Shown here: piece by piece, positions 36,135-47,100 of the stretch
Position numbering within the stretch: position 1 is the stretch's first letter
Layout of the letters: each line of letters opens with the position of its first letter
The notes under the pieces: generated by a model
The model's input: only the letters and a program-made list of their open reading frames with translations
The model's database searches: none
What the model was told of the DNA's origin: nothing
Made by a program: the position numbers and the translations under genes
Assembly (NCBI GenBank): GCA_964516805.1
Contig: CAZEXI010000002.1
Location: 9,344-73,343 of the forward strand
Length of the DNA stretch: 64,000 bases
Source: CAYSTL01 sp964516805
GTDB taxonomy: Archaea; Thermoplasmatota; Thermoplasmata; Halarchaeoplasmatales; Halarchaeoplasmataceae
Reading direction: 5' to 3'

Positions 36135-36539
36135 TCAAACTTCAGTATTGAACCATTCTGGTAATCTTCTGTACTTGTAATGATCCCTTATCAATTCTTC
36201 ATACATATGTACAAAATAAGCATTAAATTTCTTCAAATATTTTACACCTTCTTTAGTTATAGATATCTTGTATTTTCTCTCCCCTTTATCTATTTCTATC
36301 AATCCATCCTCCTCTAAATTGTTGAGAACCTTATTGGTCATATGATGGTTTGATTTTATCTCGTGTGAAATCTCATATTTAGGTAAATTTGGAACATCGT
36401 CATCAAAAACATCATCTAAAACATCTTCCAAATTAGACTGATATATATCTATGTTAAGCTCCTCGGCAAGGCGATTCAATGCCAGACAGGCATATAGTTC
36501 CCAATTTTTGTATTTACTCTTCTTTGAGCCCATCATCAT
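36135..36539 (-). CDS. Winged-helix regulator overlapping a membrane protein gene
   Basis: A 134-residue DNA-binding protein. Residues about 45-110 form a MarR/PadR-like winged helix (PKYEISHEIKSNHHMTNKVL, then LEEDGLIEIDKGERKYKISIT) with flanking helices for dimerisation. Three ATG codons stand in a row (36539, 36536, 36533); the first overlaps the upstream stop in ATGA, but the third has better spacing from GGAG. It is in one operon with the membrane protein upstream and may regulate it. Confidence 0.72.
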   Translation of the reverse strand: MMMGSKKSKYKNWELYACLALNRLAEELNIDIYQSNLEDVLDDVFDDDVPNLPKYEISHEIKSNHHMTNKVLNNLEEDGLIEIDKGERKYKISITKEGVKYLKKFNAYFVHMYEELIRDHYKYRRLPEWFNTEV

Positions 36540-37843
36540 CTCCGTTCGATCTTTCCTTCAGGTAGGAATGGAAATACGGAATATGTTTCACCTTCTTCTA
36601 TTACGATCTGAATACTGGTCTTCATCGGATCTCCACCCGGACCCTTATTCAACCGTATCGTTCTTCTGGTTATGAATTCGACCAATTCTTCTTCTAGATC
36701 GATCAATTTATCCTCTTTCTCAGTAGTCAAAATAACTGCTCTCAAATAGTCAGGTCTTTTACCATATCCTTTCTCCAAATTATCGATGATATCATTTATT
36801 TGATTTACGAAGTCTCTACAGTAATCAACATCTATTTTACTGCTATCAACCTCTTTTACTAGAAGTGTATATTCCAGTTCTTTTCCTGAAATAAAAGATA
36901 AATCAAATTTATATTCGTTACCTGAAGAACCTTTTAACTTTTTATCTTCATCTATGTTCCCACAAGAATCTTTTATTATTTTACTTAAACGATGATCTCT
37001 TTTTTTCAAATACTTTTTGAATCGTTCTAAAATATCTTCTCCTTCATAAATAAAAAGGGTTTCATCACTCTTGACAGTCTCTACTATCTTTGATTGTTCA
37101 TTAAAATATTCTAAAAAATCCTTTACATCAGCAGTAAAAAAAGAAGCAAGTACAAATAAAAGAACAAAAATGATTTCTCCCGATCTCCAAAGGAACTCAA
37201 ATTGTCCGTACTTAGGTAACAAAAACCCATATTCTCCGGTGATAAAAGTGATATGTAGGATAAAATCAATGAGAACAAACACCGAAGCTAAAAAAAACAA
37301 TTTAGATGCATAACCTATCTGACGAGAAAGTTGAGGTATCTCTCTATAAACATCATCAGTAATAGATAAAGAAGATCGATATGGATCGATCCCAGCTGTT
37401 TCCGAACCTAATTTTTCATCTAAATCTTTGATATCTTTAGAACCTTTCCAGAGATCAGACAAACCTTCAAATCGTGAATAAAGTACATCAAAAAATCTGA
37501 GAGATTGAAAAACTACAATTAGTATAAATATAGCCAATGCGATCAGAATTACAGTTCCAAATATTTTGAATGTATAGATCATTATGCTTAAAGTAAGCAT
37601 ATCAGTGAAATTTATATAAAATTGAAAAGATTGTACTGATAACGATATTAAGAAAAATATAATAAAACTTAAACTTATAGCTATACTTCCAGTAATAAAT
37701 TTATTTAGCACAGTTTTGTTCTTCATCAAATCATCAGATAGATCAAGGAATCCTTCCAAAGGACCTTCGACAGACCATTGGAGTGAGAATTTTTTAAAAA
37801 ATCTACCACCCTTCATAATATTCAAATACAAATCGAAATTCAT
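36536..37843 (-). CDS. Four-helix membrane protein with restriction-like C-terminal domain
   Basis: A 435-residue protein of unknown family. Hydrophobic segments are at about 48-70, 82-115, 178-202 and 220-240. The soluble C-terminal part (about 270-400) contains YKFDLSFISGKELEYTLLVKEVDSSKIDVDYCRDF, broken here at its strand boundaries: Asp314, then LLVK at 327-330, then a helix. This follows the fold pattern of PD-(D/E)XK domains, but the usual Glu before Lys is replaced, so catalysis is doubtful. It forms an operon with the winged-helix gene. Confidence 0.6.
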   Translation of the reverse strand: MNFDLYLNIMKGGRFFKKFSLQWSVEGPLEGFLDLSDDLMKNKTVLNKFITGSIAISLSFIIFFLISLSVQSFQFYINFTDMLTLSIMIYTFKIFGTVILIALAIFILIVVFQSLRFFDVLYSRFEGLSDLWKGSKDIKDLDEKLGSETAGIDPYRSSLSITDDVYREIPQLSRQIGYASKLFFLASVFVLIDFILHITFITGEYGFLLPKYGQFEFLWRSGEIIFVLLFVLASFFTADVKDFLEYFNEQSKIVETVKSDETLFIYEGEDILERFKKYLKKRDHRLSKIIKDSCGNIDEDKKLKGSSGNEYKFDLSFISGKELEYTLLVKEVDSSKIDVDYCRDFVNQINDIIDNLEKGYGKRPDYLRAVILTTEKEDKLIDLEEELVEFITRRTIRLNKGPGGDPMKTSIQIVIEEGETYSVFPFLPEGKIERR

Positions 37844-37949
37844 ACTATATAAATATTATCGAAACTTTTTTTCGAAGATGTTTTTCTAAACACTTGTTCT
37901 TTTTGTTATATATCCTTCCTAGGCCTACGTATTGATGAGGCGAAATAAG

Positions 37950-38786
37950 ATGGAAGAAAGAAAAGAAAATGAAGGTCCCTCCGACAATGAGGGAAATAAA
38001 AAAGACGAACCCGTCAGAAAAGAACCCCAGCAATACAATTATTCCCAAAGGAGACCACCAAAAAGAAAGAAAAGCTCAAAACCAACAATTTCTGGTGCAC
38101 TACTTTTAGTAGTAGCAGTTTTGGGAATGCTTTTCTCTTTGATAATGGTGGGAAGTGGGTTTATCCTGGATGATGTCGAAGATTGGTCATTTGTAGACGG
38201 TGGAACTACTACCATCGAAGGTCAAGTAGTAGATGAGAACGGTGACCCTATAGAAAATGCAACTATAACAATAGTAGATACACATCTAGAAACAGAAACC
38301 GATGTAGACGGTAATTATAAGCTAGTTGGAGTCCCTAATGGTTTCCAAGAGATCAGAGTTGAAAAATCAGGTTACAAAACTATCATCCATAAAACCATGG
38401 TGAACGACAATGACTCTACTAAAGAAAATTACAATATCCACGATGGAGAAGTTCACAGAAAGGGCGATACATATGACTATACTCTACCAGACGGTTCTGG
38501 TGAATTAACCTATGGTGTAGGTCAAGACACTCTAGAGAAGATATTCGGAGATATACATGGATTCCTAACAATAATAGGTATAATCACACTGATATGCTCA
38601 ATAGTAGCATTGATAGGTGGTATATTCGCTCTTAAAAGAGAACATTTCGGTATAACAGTTGCTGCAGCAGTAGTAGGAATATTCTCATTCGGATTTGCTA
38701 TCGGTTCGATACTATCGATAATAGCTCTATTCATTCTGGTGCTGGCATCAGATGAATTCGGAGATGAGGACGAAAACAACTACTAA
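37950..38786 (+). CDS. Membrane protein with extracellular carboxypeptidase-regulatory-like domain
   Basis: A 278-residue protein. An N-terminal hydrophilic, basic and proline-rich tail (about 1-45) precedes a transmembrane helix (about 50-72), then a carboxypeptidase D regulatory-like beta domain (IEGQVVDENGDPIENATITI onward, about 88-170), and three or four transmembrane helices up to residue 270. The ATG at 37950 follows a GAGG ribosome binding site; an earlier ATG at 37935 is possible. It stands 31 bases before the ABC transporter ATPase gene and may be part of that operon. Confidence 0.7.
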   Translation: MEERKENEGPSDNEGNKKDEPVRKEPQQYNYSQRRPPKRKKSSKPTISGALLLVVAVLGMLFSLIMVGSGFILDDVEDWSFVDGGTTTIEGQVVDENGDPIENATITIVDTHLETETDVDGNYKLVGVPNGFQEIRVEKSGYKTIIHKTMVNDNDSTKENYNIHDGEVHRKGDTYDYTLPDGSGELTYGVGQDTLEKIFGDIHGFLTIIGIITLICSIVALIGGIFALKREHFGITVAAAVVGIFSFGFAIGSILSIIALFILVLASDEFGDEDENNY

Positions 38787-38817
38787 AACAGAAATCAACT
38801 AGACAGGAGATGATCGT

Positions 38818-39486
38818 ATGACTCAGATCAAAATACGTAATTTGAATAAAAGATACAGTTCAGGTGATGTCGAGTGCACAGCTTTAGATAAAGTGGACCT
38901 TGAGATCAACAAAGGAGAATTTGTAGCCATAGTTGGCCCATCAGGTAGTGGAAAATCTACCTTACTCAACATGATCACAGGTATAGATAAACCTACCAAG
39001 GGCAGTGTAAAAATAAATAATAAAGAGATCACAGAGATGGACGAAGATGAACTTGCTTCATGGAGATGTAAGAACATGGGAGTCATCTTCCAGTTCTTTC
39101 AATTATTTCCAACTTTGACAGCAATCGAGAATGTGATGCTTCCTATGGACTTTGCTAACAACGGTAACGGTAATAAAAAAAATATGGCTTTGAGGAATCT
39201 GAACCTTGTTGGGTTAAAAGATAAATCAAATAACCTTCCAATGGAACTATCCGGTGGAGAAAAACAGAGAGTAGCTATAGCTAGAGCTTTGGCGAATGAT
39301 CCTGACCTGATAGTAGGTGACGAACCCACTGGTAACCTAGATACTCATACAGCCGACAAGATGTACAAGCTTTTGAGATCACTAAATAAAAGAGGAAAAA
39401 CAGTGATCTTCGTTACACATAATAAAAATCTAGCCAAAAGAGCTGATAGAACACTAGTTATCAGAGATGGTAAACTGGTGAACTAG
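38818..39486 (+). CDS. ABC transporter ATP-binding protein (MacB/LolD type)
   Basis: A 222-residue ATPase with Walker A GPSGSGKST, a Q-loop in GVIFQFFQLFPTLTA, signature LSGGEKQRVAIARAL, Walker B LIVGDEPTGNLD and switch histidine in VTHNKNLAKRADR. The sequence groups with MacB/LolD ATPases, which couple to FtsX-like permeases, and that permease follows after 8 bases. The ATG has an AGGAGATG ribosome binding site. Substrate could be a peptide, lipoprotein or antibiotic, or the system could be purely mechanical. Confidence 0.93.
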   Translation: MTQIKIRNLNKRYSSGDVECTALDKVDLEINKGEFVAIVGPSGSGKSTLLNMITGIDKPTKGSVKINNKEITEMDEDELASWRCKNMGVIFQFFQLFPTLTAIENVMLPMDFANNGNGNKKNMALRNLNLVGLKDKSNNLPMELSGGEKQRVAIARALANDPDLIVGDEPTGNLDTHTADKMYKLLRSLNKRGKTVIFVTHNKNLAKRADRTLVIRDGKLVN

Positions 39487-39494
39487 GTGGTATT

Positions 39495-41867
39495 ATGTCA
39501 TCAATTTTACTTAAAAAATCGTGGCGTGACCTCAGTGAGAAAAAGGCACGCACTATTTTTGTTATTTTAACTATCGCGATCGCTGTAGGTGGTATATCAA
39601 TATTCAGCATAGCGCCTATGAGCAATGATATTGTTAAAGAAGAAGTTCAAGAAAATAATCTGTATGAAGTACAGATCGTATTGAAAGAAGGCATAGATTA
39701 TTCGGTTGTTAAAGATCTTGAAAGTATTTCAAATATAAAAACCTCAGATGGCCATGTACAATTCACCTCTAAGATATATGTGGATGAAAAACGTATGGAC
39801 GCAATTTTCATCGGAGTAAATGATTTTGAACAGCAGAAGTTGGATATTATAGATAAACGAAAAGGAGAACTGCCTGAAAATCATCAGGTATTGACAGAAA
39901 TAGATAATTCAAAGAAAGCAGTTTACAAAGGAGATATAGGCGATACCTTTAAAGTAGTAGACAATGAAGGAAAAAAAACAGAGATAAGAATATCTGGAAA
40001 GGGCAGAAGTTTAGCTTATGGATGGCCACCCAATGCAGGTATTGCTGCGTTCTATACCGATAATCAAACTATCGAAAATATCAGTAGTATTGAAGGATTT
40101 AATGTGATCGAATTTGATCTCCATAAAACAGATAACGAATCCATAGAAAACACAATAAAATCTATCAAATATAGACTTTCAAATAACACAGATAACGTAA
40201 CATTTGCACAGATGCCAGAGATACGAGAACAGGGGTCATGGCCAGGTAAAGATCAGATGGAGAGTACAGCTTCTTTACTTCATATCGTAGCTTATATTGC
40301 ATTGTTCAGCAGTGTATTTCTCATTGCCAATACTATGAATTCTTTCGTCAAAGAACAGGTAAACGAGATCGGTTCGATGAAAGCAATAGGTGCTACGAAG
40401 AAACAAGTTGTAAAATCTTATTTCTTGACTTCATTGTTATTAGGATTACTTGGCTCTGCACTTGGAACGATATTCAGTATATTCATTTCTTACAAATTGG
40501 TGAATTTTACCATCGGGATATGGGGTATTTCACCACAGTTCAGTATCCATCCACCAACACTATTGGTGGGTTTTTCAGCAGGCATTGGTTTAACTGTACT
40601 GGCCTCATTACCAGCTTTATACAAAGTACTTAAAATGAACACTAAAGATGCGATGAATGACCAGGGCATATCAGGAAATTTTGGTAAGAGCAGAATAGAT
40701 AAAATATTGATGAAGGCTAGGGGTATACCAAAATCTATCCAGATGGGTATCAGAAATATCGCTAGAAAGAAAGGTAGATCAATAGCTACGATCCTACAGA
40801 TATCGATAGCCATCGGAAGCATGCTTGCATTGAGCACTTTAGGTGCATCGATATATACTACCATTGATGGTGAATTCGATTCATATGATTTCGACGTATC
40901 TGTGAATAGTGCAGATCAATCTTTATTCAATGAGAGTAATCAGATAATGCTTCAAGAAGACCATAGGATAAAAAATGTTGAAGGTGTTTATCGAACACAG
41001 TTTGAATACAGGGATAAATCTTTGGTCATCAACGGTTTCGATCATAACACCGATTGTTATACTCCAAACATAAAAGAAGGAAGGTGGTTCAACGATAGAA
41101 ATCAGGAAAACCAGGATCGAGTTGTGGTGATAACAAAGAAATTAAAAGGTGATTACAACTTTGACGTCGGAGATGATATAACATTCAATACGCCTGTAGG
41201 TAAGAAGGAGTTTAAGGTCATAGGAATAGACAAAACTCTAATGAATAATGGTGATGTGGCATTCATACCTAAAACTACACTTCAAGACATAAACGATGAT
41301 CAGGGAAAGGTTACAGGTTTCTTTATACAGTCCCACACAGATGATCATGATCAAATCGATGCCTTGGCTGTGGATATAGAAGACAAGATGATCAAAAAAG
41401 GTTATCCTGCTAATACGAATGTCCTGTATCTTATGAAAGAAAGGAATATAGCCCAAAATCGATCCACTATGCAGATGGTATATCTCTTAGGTATGCTTAT
41501 TGTAACGATCGGTGTAGTAGGACTGACAAATACATTGAGCATGAACGTAATAGAAAGGATCAAAGAGATCGGAATCCTACGAACAATAGGAGCTAGAAGT
41601 TGGAACCTAAGAAGCATATTTGGATTCGAGGGTATAACGTTAGCACTATTTGGATGGATTCTAAGTATACCTATAGGATATCTTATGGGGAGTTATGTTG
41701 TACATTCATTCAATGATGTCTTCTCAGTCGAACTAGTCATGGTCTACCCGCTTAAAGATGTTTTAATAGGTCTAGCAGCCATACTGATATTGACTACTAT
41801 TGTGATGCAACTACCTCTTCTTAAAGTAGTACGATTTAAACCAGGTGAAGCACTGAGATACGAGTAA
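39495..41867 (+). CDS. FtsX-like ABC permease (MacB type)
   Basis: A 790-residue membrane protein with two FtsX-like permease units. The first helix near 18-35 precedes a large extracellular MacB-like domain, then three helices (about 260-380); a second extracellular domain (about 450-650) precedes the last three helices (about 655-780), with NEIGSMKAIGATKKQ and KEIGILRTIGARSWN as the paired coupling motifs. It moves by ATP hydrolysis of the partner at 38818-39486. Length is typical for archaeal two-unit permeases. Confidence 0.9.
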   Translation: MSSILLKKSWRDLSEKKARTIFVILTIAIAVGGISIFSIAPMSNDIVKEEVQENNLYEVQIVLKEGIDYSVVKDLESISNIKTSDGHVQFTSKIYVDEKRMDAIFIGVNDFEQQKLDIIDKRKGELPENHQVLTEIDNSKKAVYKGDIGDTFKVVDNEGKKTEIRISGKGRSLAYGWPPNAGIAAFYTDNQTIENISSIEGFNVIEFDLHKTDNESIENTIKSIKYRLSNNTDNVTFAQMPEIREQGSWPGKDQMESTASLLHIVAYIALFSSVFLIANTMNSFVKEQVNEIGSMKAIGATKKQVVKSYFLTSLLLGLLGSALGTIFSIFISYKLVNFTIGIWGISPQFSIHPPTLLVGFSAGIGLTVLASLPALYKVLKMNTKDAMNDQGISGNFGKSRIDKILMKARGIPKSIQMGIRNIARKKGRSIATILQISIAIGSMLALSTLGASIYTTIDGEFDSYDFDVSVNSADQSLFNESNQIMLQEDHRIKNVEGVYRTQFEYRDKSLVINGFDHNTDCYTPNIKEGRWFNDRNQENQDRVVVITKKLKGDYNFDVGDDITFNTPVGKKEFKVIGIDKTLMNNGDVAFIPKTTLQDINDDQGKVTGFFIQSHTDDHDQIDALAVDIEDKMIKKGYPANTNVLYLMKERNIAQNRSTMQMVYLLGMLIVTIGVVGLTNTLSMNVIERIKEIGILRTIGARSWNLRSIFGFEGITLALFGWILSIPIGYLMGSYVVHSFNDVFSVELVMVYPLKDVLIGLAAILILTTIVMQLPLLKVVRFKPGEALRYE

Positions 41868-41936
41868 AGATCTTGGGGAAAAACCCCTCTTTTCTTTCTC
41901 CAAAAATTTATCTATTTCTTTTTAGTTTACATATAC

Positions 41937-42161
41937 ATGAGTTTATTGATGGGACTAGGGGCCGCAGTTTGTTTCGCATTGATAATTTTGGTAGTAATCA
42001 TACTGATAATAGCATTTTTCTTCAGTTTACTGATCGAATTTTTACCAGCTACTATTCTAGCGATAATTGTATTTTTTGTAACAGGTGGAGACCTGTTCTT
42101 ATCAGCAGTAACTTTCCTGCTAGTGGCATTCGTGATGACTTTGATAAGATGGTTTAGGTGA
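41937..42161 (+). CDS. Very hydrophobic small membrane protein
   Basis: A 74-residue protein almost entirely hydrophobic (two or three helices, no polar domain) ending in RWFR. The ATG has a TATA-like AT-rich sequence about 26 bases upstream, suggesting a leaderless message. It follows the FtsX-like permease by 69 bases. Small size and low complexity keep confidence moderate. Confidence 0.5.
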   Translation: MSLLMGLGAAVCFALIILVVIILIIAFFFSLLIEFLPATILAIIVFFVTGGDLFLSAVTFLLVAFVMTLIRWFR

Positions 42162-42196
42162 TATTTATAGAAAAAAAGAAAGATGTTTATCCATAT

Positions 42197-42931
42197 TTAT
42201 CCATAAAGAGGCGGATGAGCTGTTCTTTCTTCCATCTCCTCCTGAGCCTTTTTAGTCTGATTAACAAGCTGTGATAGTTCTTGTTCCAATTGTTCTGCAC
42301 TCTTTATCAGTTCATCAGTGCTTATATCAAAGTCTTTATACCTAGCAAATATTTCCAGTATCTTAGCGGCTGCTCTAGGATCAGGCATATTAGTATTACC
42401 TTCAACTAAAAGCCCAACCGCATCTAGTTTATTCTCACTAGCATTTAAAAGCAGTGAACTCGATATACCTGAAATAGCACCTCTATGTATCAAATCAATA
42501 TCTAACTGCTCCGCCAAGTCCTCTGCCTCATGGGTACTCAATACACCCCAGACTTTACTCTCATCCGATCCTTCCCTTTGAGGGATACCATCAAAAACAA
42601 TAACTTCAGTAACACCAAGGTCCTTTACCCAGCTTATAACTGCTTTAGCTATTTTAGACGCTGATTCCGGTGGTATCACCATGTCAGATTTAACAAGCAT
42701 GAATCCTTTTCCTGCAAAAAACCTAACTGGCCTTCTAGGGACTCCATCAAAAATAACCGCAGTAGGTGGAAAGTCATCACAGTCCAATGATGCAACTTGT
42801 TCCAATCCTAATGTACTTATCATCTGCTCCGACGCTATACCACCGATGAGTCCATTTCCTGGAAAACCAGCTACTAAACAATCTACTTTTGGAATATCTC
42901 TTTCCTCTATTATGCGTGTAGAATCTTCCAT
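42197..42931 (-). CDS. PAC2 family proteasome-assembly chaperone
   Basis: A 244-residue member of the PAC2/PbaB family of archaeal proteasome-assembly chaperones. Visible features are LVAGFPGNGLIGGIASEQMI near the start, DGIPQREGSDESKVWGVLS, and the RGAISGISSSLLLNASENKLDAVGLLVEGN region, followed by a coiled coil and the C-terminal PPLYG, a form of the C-terminal tail seen in this family. It acts as a homo-oligomer in the cytoplasm and may tether substrates to the 20S particle. Confidence 0.92.
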   Translation of the reverse strand: MEDSTRIIEERDIPKVDCLVAGFPGNGLIGGIASEQMISTLGLEQVASLDCDDFPPTAVIFDGVPRRPVRFFAGKGFMLVKSDMVIPPESASKIAKAVISWVKDLGVTEVIVFDGIPQREGSDESKVWGVLSTHEAEDLAEQLDIDLIHRGAISGISSSLLLNASENKLDAVGLLVEGNTNMPDPRAAAKILEIFARYKDFDISTDELIKSAEQLEQELSQLVNQTKKAQEEMEERTAHPPLYG

Positions 42932-43031
42932 AACATATCCCCTTAAATGCTAATCACTATCGTGTTATATATCTTTTACATCTAGGATATAGTAAAAATA
43001 ATATGTTTAAAACCTTATTTTGTATTGTAAA

Positions 43032-44147
43032 ATGGTCCTAAAAAACTTGAACAATTTGGAAAAAAGGATTAAATCAGACAAACGGATTATCTTTATTTTT
43101 GTATTTTTTCTAATTTCGACCATGATCCTTTCAGTTGGAAGTACTCTATTTTCATCTAATCTAAATCTAGTTGTTCTTATCAACAATATATTCAATGGTT
43201 TAAGTCTATCCTTCTTATTAACTGGTCTCTACTCTGCTTACTGTTACTGGAATAGAAGATTGACACGATTCAGAAGGATTATTATCTATATCATAACTCT
43301 ATCCGCTGTACTCTCTTTAGGTGTTTTAATATATCTTAATTTCTTCAACAGCAATGCGGATATCAACATATTGTCAATGATGTTAGATAATGAAATATTA
43401 ATCCTGGTCTCTTTACATATCAGTATTTCTTTAGGACTGATCATAGCTAGTTTCTTCATAATCATAATGGGATTTGGTGCTATAGGGCTGATGTCAGCGG
43501 TGGTAAGAATACGTTCTCGTGAAATCTTTAATGACATAAAAAATATAAGCAGATATACGGATGAAGGCACGAAAGATGAGAATCGCTTACAATATCTATA
43601 TCACAAGATTTTAGGATGGTTCTTCAGTATACCTTATGTGTTGGACACATCAAAGTTCTATGTCCAGAAGCCTAAATTGACAGAAAAGATATCTAAAAAG
43701 CAATTCAAAACAGCGATTCTATGGGAACTATTCTTCTGCATGATCATCTCTGTAAATATAAGTTTAAATCCCTTCCTTCTAGAATATCTATCGATCAGCG
43801 AACTATTCGCACTCACATCTGGTATAGCTACCTTCATCCCGATCATTATTCTTCCATGGTTCACATACCATGAATTGGATGCTAAAATCAAAGGTCCACA
43901 TAAAGATTTCAGTCTGTACGAAGGGCTTAAAAACAGGGTGTTTGAGATACTTGTCACTGTGGGCACCTTATACACATTCTTAAGACTTTCATTAAAAGAA
44001 GTAGCCTTAGATTCGCTAATAAGGAATTTCTTAACATATATCAGTGGAATAATATTATTAGTATTGTTGTTCACATATGTATACTTCAACTTCTTTGAGA
44101 ACGACCTAATTTCAGATGTGTATAAAAGTTATGAAGGATCAGATTGA
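43032..44147 (+). CDS. Multi-pass membrane protein, unknown function
   Basis: A 371-residue membrane protein with about eight hydrophobic helices, in two groups of four separated by a soluble loop (about 155-220). No family was recognised. The ATG at 43032 is chosen over the TTG at 43020 because a TATA-like box (TTTAAAAC at 43009-43016) lies 20-25 bases upstream, predicting a leaderless start. It converges with the GNAT-fusion gene and overlaps it by 9 bases. Confidence 0.65.
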   Translation: MVLKNLNNLEKRIKSDKRIIFIFVFFLISTMILSVGSTLFSSNLNLVVLINNIFNGLSLSFLLTGLYSAYCYWNRRLTRFRRIIIYIITLSAVLSLGVLIYLNFFNSNADINILSMMLDNEILILVSLHISISLGLIIASFFIIIMGFGAIGLMSAVVRIRSREIFNDIKNISRYTDEGTKDENRLQYLYHKILGWFFSIPYVLDTSKFYVQKPKLTEKISKKQFKTAILWELFFCMIISVNISLNPFLLEYLSISELFALTSGIATFIPIIILPWFTYHELDAKIKGPHKDFSLYEGLKNRVFEILVTVGTLYTFLRLSLKEVALDSLIRNFLTYISGIILLVLLFTYVYFNFFENDLISDVYKSYEGSD

Positions 44148-47100
44148 TCCCAAAAGATCAATAAGCAAATCTATTTCATCTTTTTCTGCATCTATCGCTA
44201 AACCGAATTCTGTTACAGTCTCTGATTCAGGTTCGATCTTCTCTCTAGAAAGCATGAATGAAAACATCAGGTCCTGAGTATCCAGATATCCTACAGAACC
44301 ACGTTTTCCTTCTGGTATGAAGAAGACTATAGATTGATCCTCATTAAATATCCTTAGCCATGGCTCTTTGATGTTCGATTGTGGAGAGAACATAGTATCT
44401 GTTTTATTTTTCGTCCAAACTTTATCATCTCCGTGGACCTGTATCTTCGATTCTTTTATATCACTGCCCAGCAATGTATCTATTCTTATCAGGGATACTG
44501 TATCTACCTTTCTTTTTGTAGGATTCTCATGTTTGATAGAAACCTTTATCAAATTTGTATCTGGGATGGTTAGATATCTTATAAAGAAAACCTGACCCTT
44601 TAATTCCTCAGATTTCCTAATAACCATCTTGGCTTCGACACCCTTCCAATCTCCTTCACTGTGTTCTCTTACTTCTACTTTTTCTGGCTCTTTGAAAGGA
44701 TCATCTTCAGACTTTTCAAAGAAATGTGGAGTTATTCCTCCTATGTTCTTTTCAAAGAAATATCTAGGTTTGATCTCTGGGAAATTATCTACCAAATACG
44801 TTTTTTTATCCGTATCCTTGAGATCGATAAGATTTCCACCTATATTTTTCGGAACTTTATAGTTCATATATCCATTTGTAACTTCTAGTACTTCATTATC
44901 TTCTATAATTCTCTCCTGAGTTTTTATTTCAGATCTTCCTTTGATCAAGAGAGGTAGATCAAAATCCATTTCAAATTCACTGCTAACATGAAGATTTAAA
45001 TTGGTAACTGGTCTCTCAAAATCATCATCAACTATTGTTTCTATATCAAATGAGAATGTTTCATCAGGATCGAATCCGCCTAATTTTATCTCTTTAACTT
45101 CCTGATCATCTTCGATCAGAGAAGCTTCAATTCCGTCGGGCGCATCTAAAGTAACTTCTCCATCGAATTCATATGGTGTAGCGTAATCAACGTCTATCGT
45201 AATCCTCTGCTTTTCACCTCTAGATATCAGATTAATGCCATCGATCTCTATCTCTATCGGTTTCTTTGTTTTGATCGGTTTGTTTATCTTTTTATCGAAA
45301 TCCTCTTCCTTATTAACGAGTTCATTCCATTTACTCCTCACATTGTAAAGAGTCGGTAGATTCTCATGATACCATATGTGAGGTGAAGTAAATGTTTCGC
45401 CTGGTTTTAGCAGTTCAGTACTCGTTTCTAACTCAGATAACATACCTTTACCAACCTTTACTTTTTCTATATTTTTATCTTGCCAAATAACAGCGGTGTA
45501 ATCCCCATTAGCTAAACTCCTTACCGCAGTCCAGCTTTCCATCCATTCCGATGGGTCCTTAGGAACCATATTATTGGACATGACATTCATTACATTGTCA
45601 CATTCAATAATACCTGATCTTAAAGGAGTATATGCTTTTCCTTTGCCAGAATATGAATTTAACCTTAAACCATAAAACTGACGGTCAAATTTACATCCTA
45701 CTTCTATCTTTTCATCTTCAGTTATGTTCCTTAATTCTATCCAATGTTCCATCATCCCTTGATTTTTCTCTAACTTTACGTTCTTTTCTATCCTTATTCC
45801 TGGAAGATGATTACTTTCTCCTATCAATTTTAATATCTTATATTCACTATTTTCATTTAGTTCGCAATCATACTCTAGAGTTCTATCCAAGGAGAGACCA
45901 TACGGTGGCCCGATCTCGTGTCTGAATTGTTTCTCTACCTCTCCTTCAAATTCTCTCGAAAAATACGATAATTTACCACCTTCAAGATCTGCTTCGACTT
46001 TCATCTTGCTAGAAACCAGATAGGCTTTTTGTTCATCTTCATGTTGAAAGTGAACAATCATGTCATCATTTTCTACTATTATATGATGATCATACGTAGG
46101 CATCTGCAAAAATTCATCATCATGTTTTACAAAGGGAGTTAATCCCATCTCATAAAGATGTGCTTCCAAATCGGAATGAGGCTTAATGGGGACTTCTATA
46201 CCAGAAATCTCCTCAGGATCAAGCTCAAAATCTATCTTATGACCATCTAATCCAAATTGCTTACAGTTGACCTTAACATATCCTGAAAATTCTTTTTCCG
46301 TGTTGTTAGCTATATCAAAATAGATATTTTTTCCTTCTTCTCCAAAGGTACTTTGGAATGATTCATTTGATTTTACCTCTATTGCGGGTTGTATCTTACC
46401 ACCAGTTTTCAATTCTATTTCCCGATCACCAAATGATATGTTGCTTACGATACTTTGAGATGGTTTTTCCTTATCAAATTGTTCAACATCATGATCTACG
46501 ATGAATTCAAAGGTCGCTTTTTTTATCTCTCCATCCTCAACGATCAAAGACTCGTTTTCATCACCAAGCCACTCTAATCCTTCGTATCCTTGTGATTTAA
46601 TATCGATTTCCTTTTTCTTACCAGTATTATTTTCTATCTCCACTATCAACTCGTTTTCTAATCCTATGAAGATTTCATGAGATTTCAACCTGGTTCTTAT
46701 TGAGAATTCAGTATTTCCAAGCTTATAATTTATACCTTTAAAATCCCATCCAAATCTATCTACCTCCATTTCTAAATGATCATCATCGTCTTCAAATCTG
46801 TATTTATACGATTTCATACCATTTATCTCAATATCATCCTGTGTCTGTTTTAACTCTCTTTCAAAATTGCTATACCAGTCTGGATGTTCTTTGAACCATT
46901 CTTCACAAATAGGAAGACTCATAATTCCTGGTATAAAATCCTGCATATAAACAGACGTTTCTGGAACCCAGAACATCCCTATCTTTTTGTAAAGAGGAAC
47001 TGCATCTAAATTTCCAGACCATGTGTGTAGATCGACTCTTTTTATATCATTTTCAGTTGCTATCTTTAAAGCCTTCAGTAGTAAATTTTTACCAAATTTT

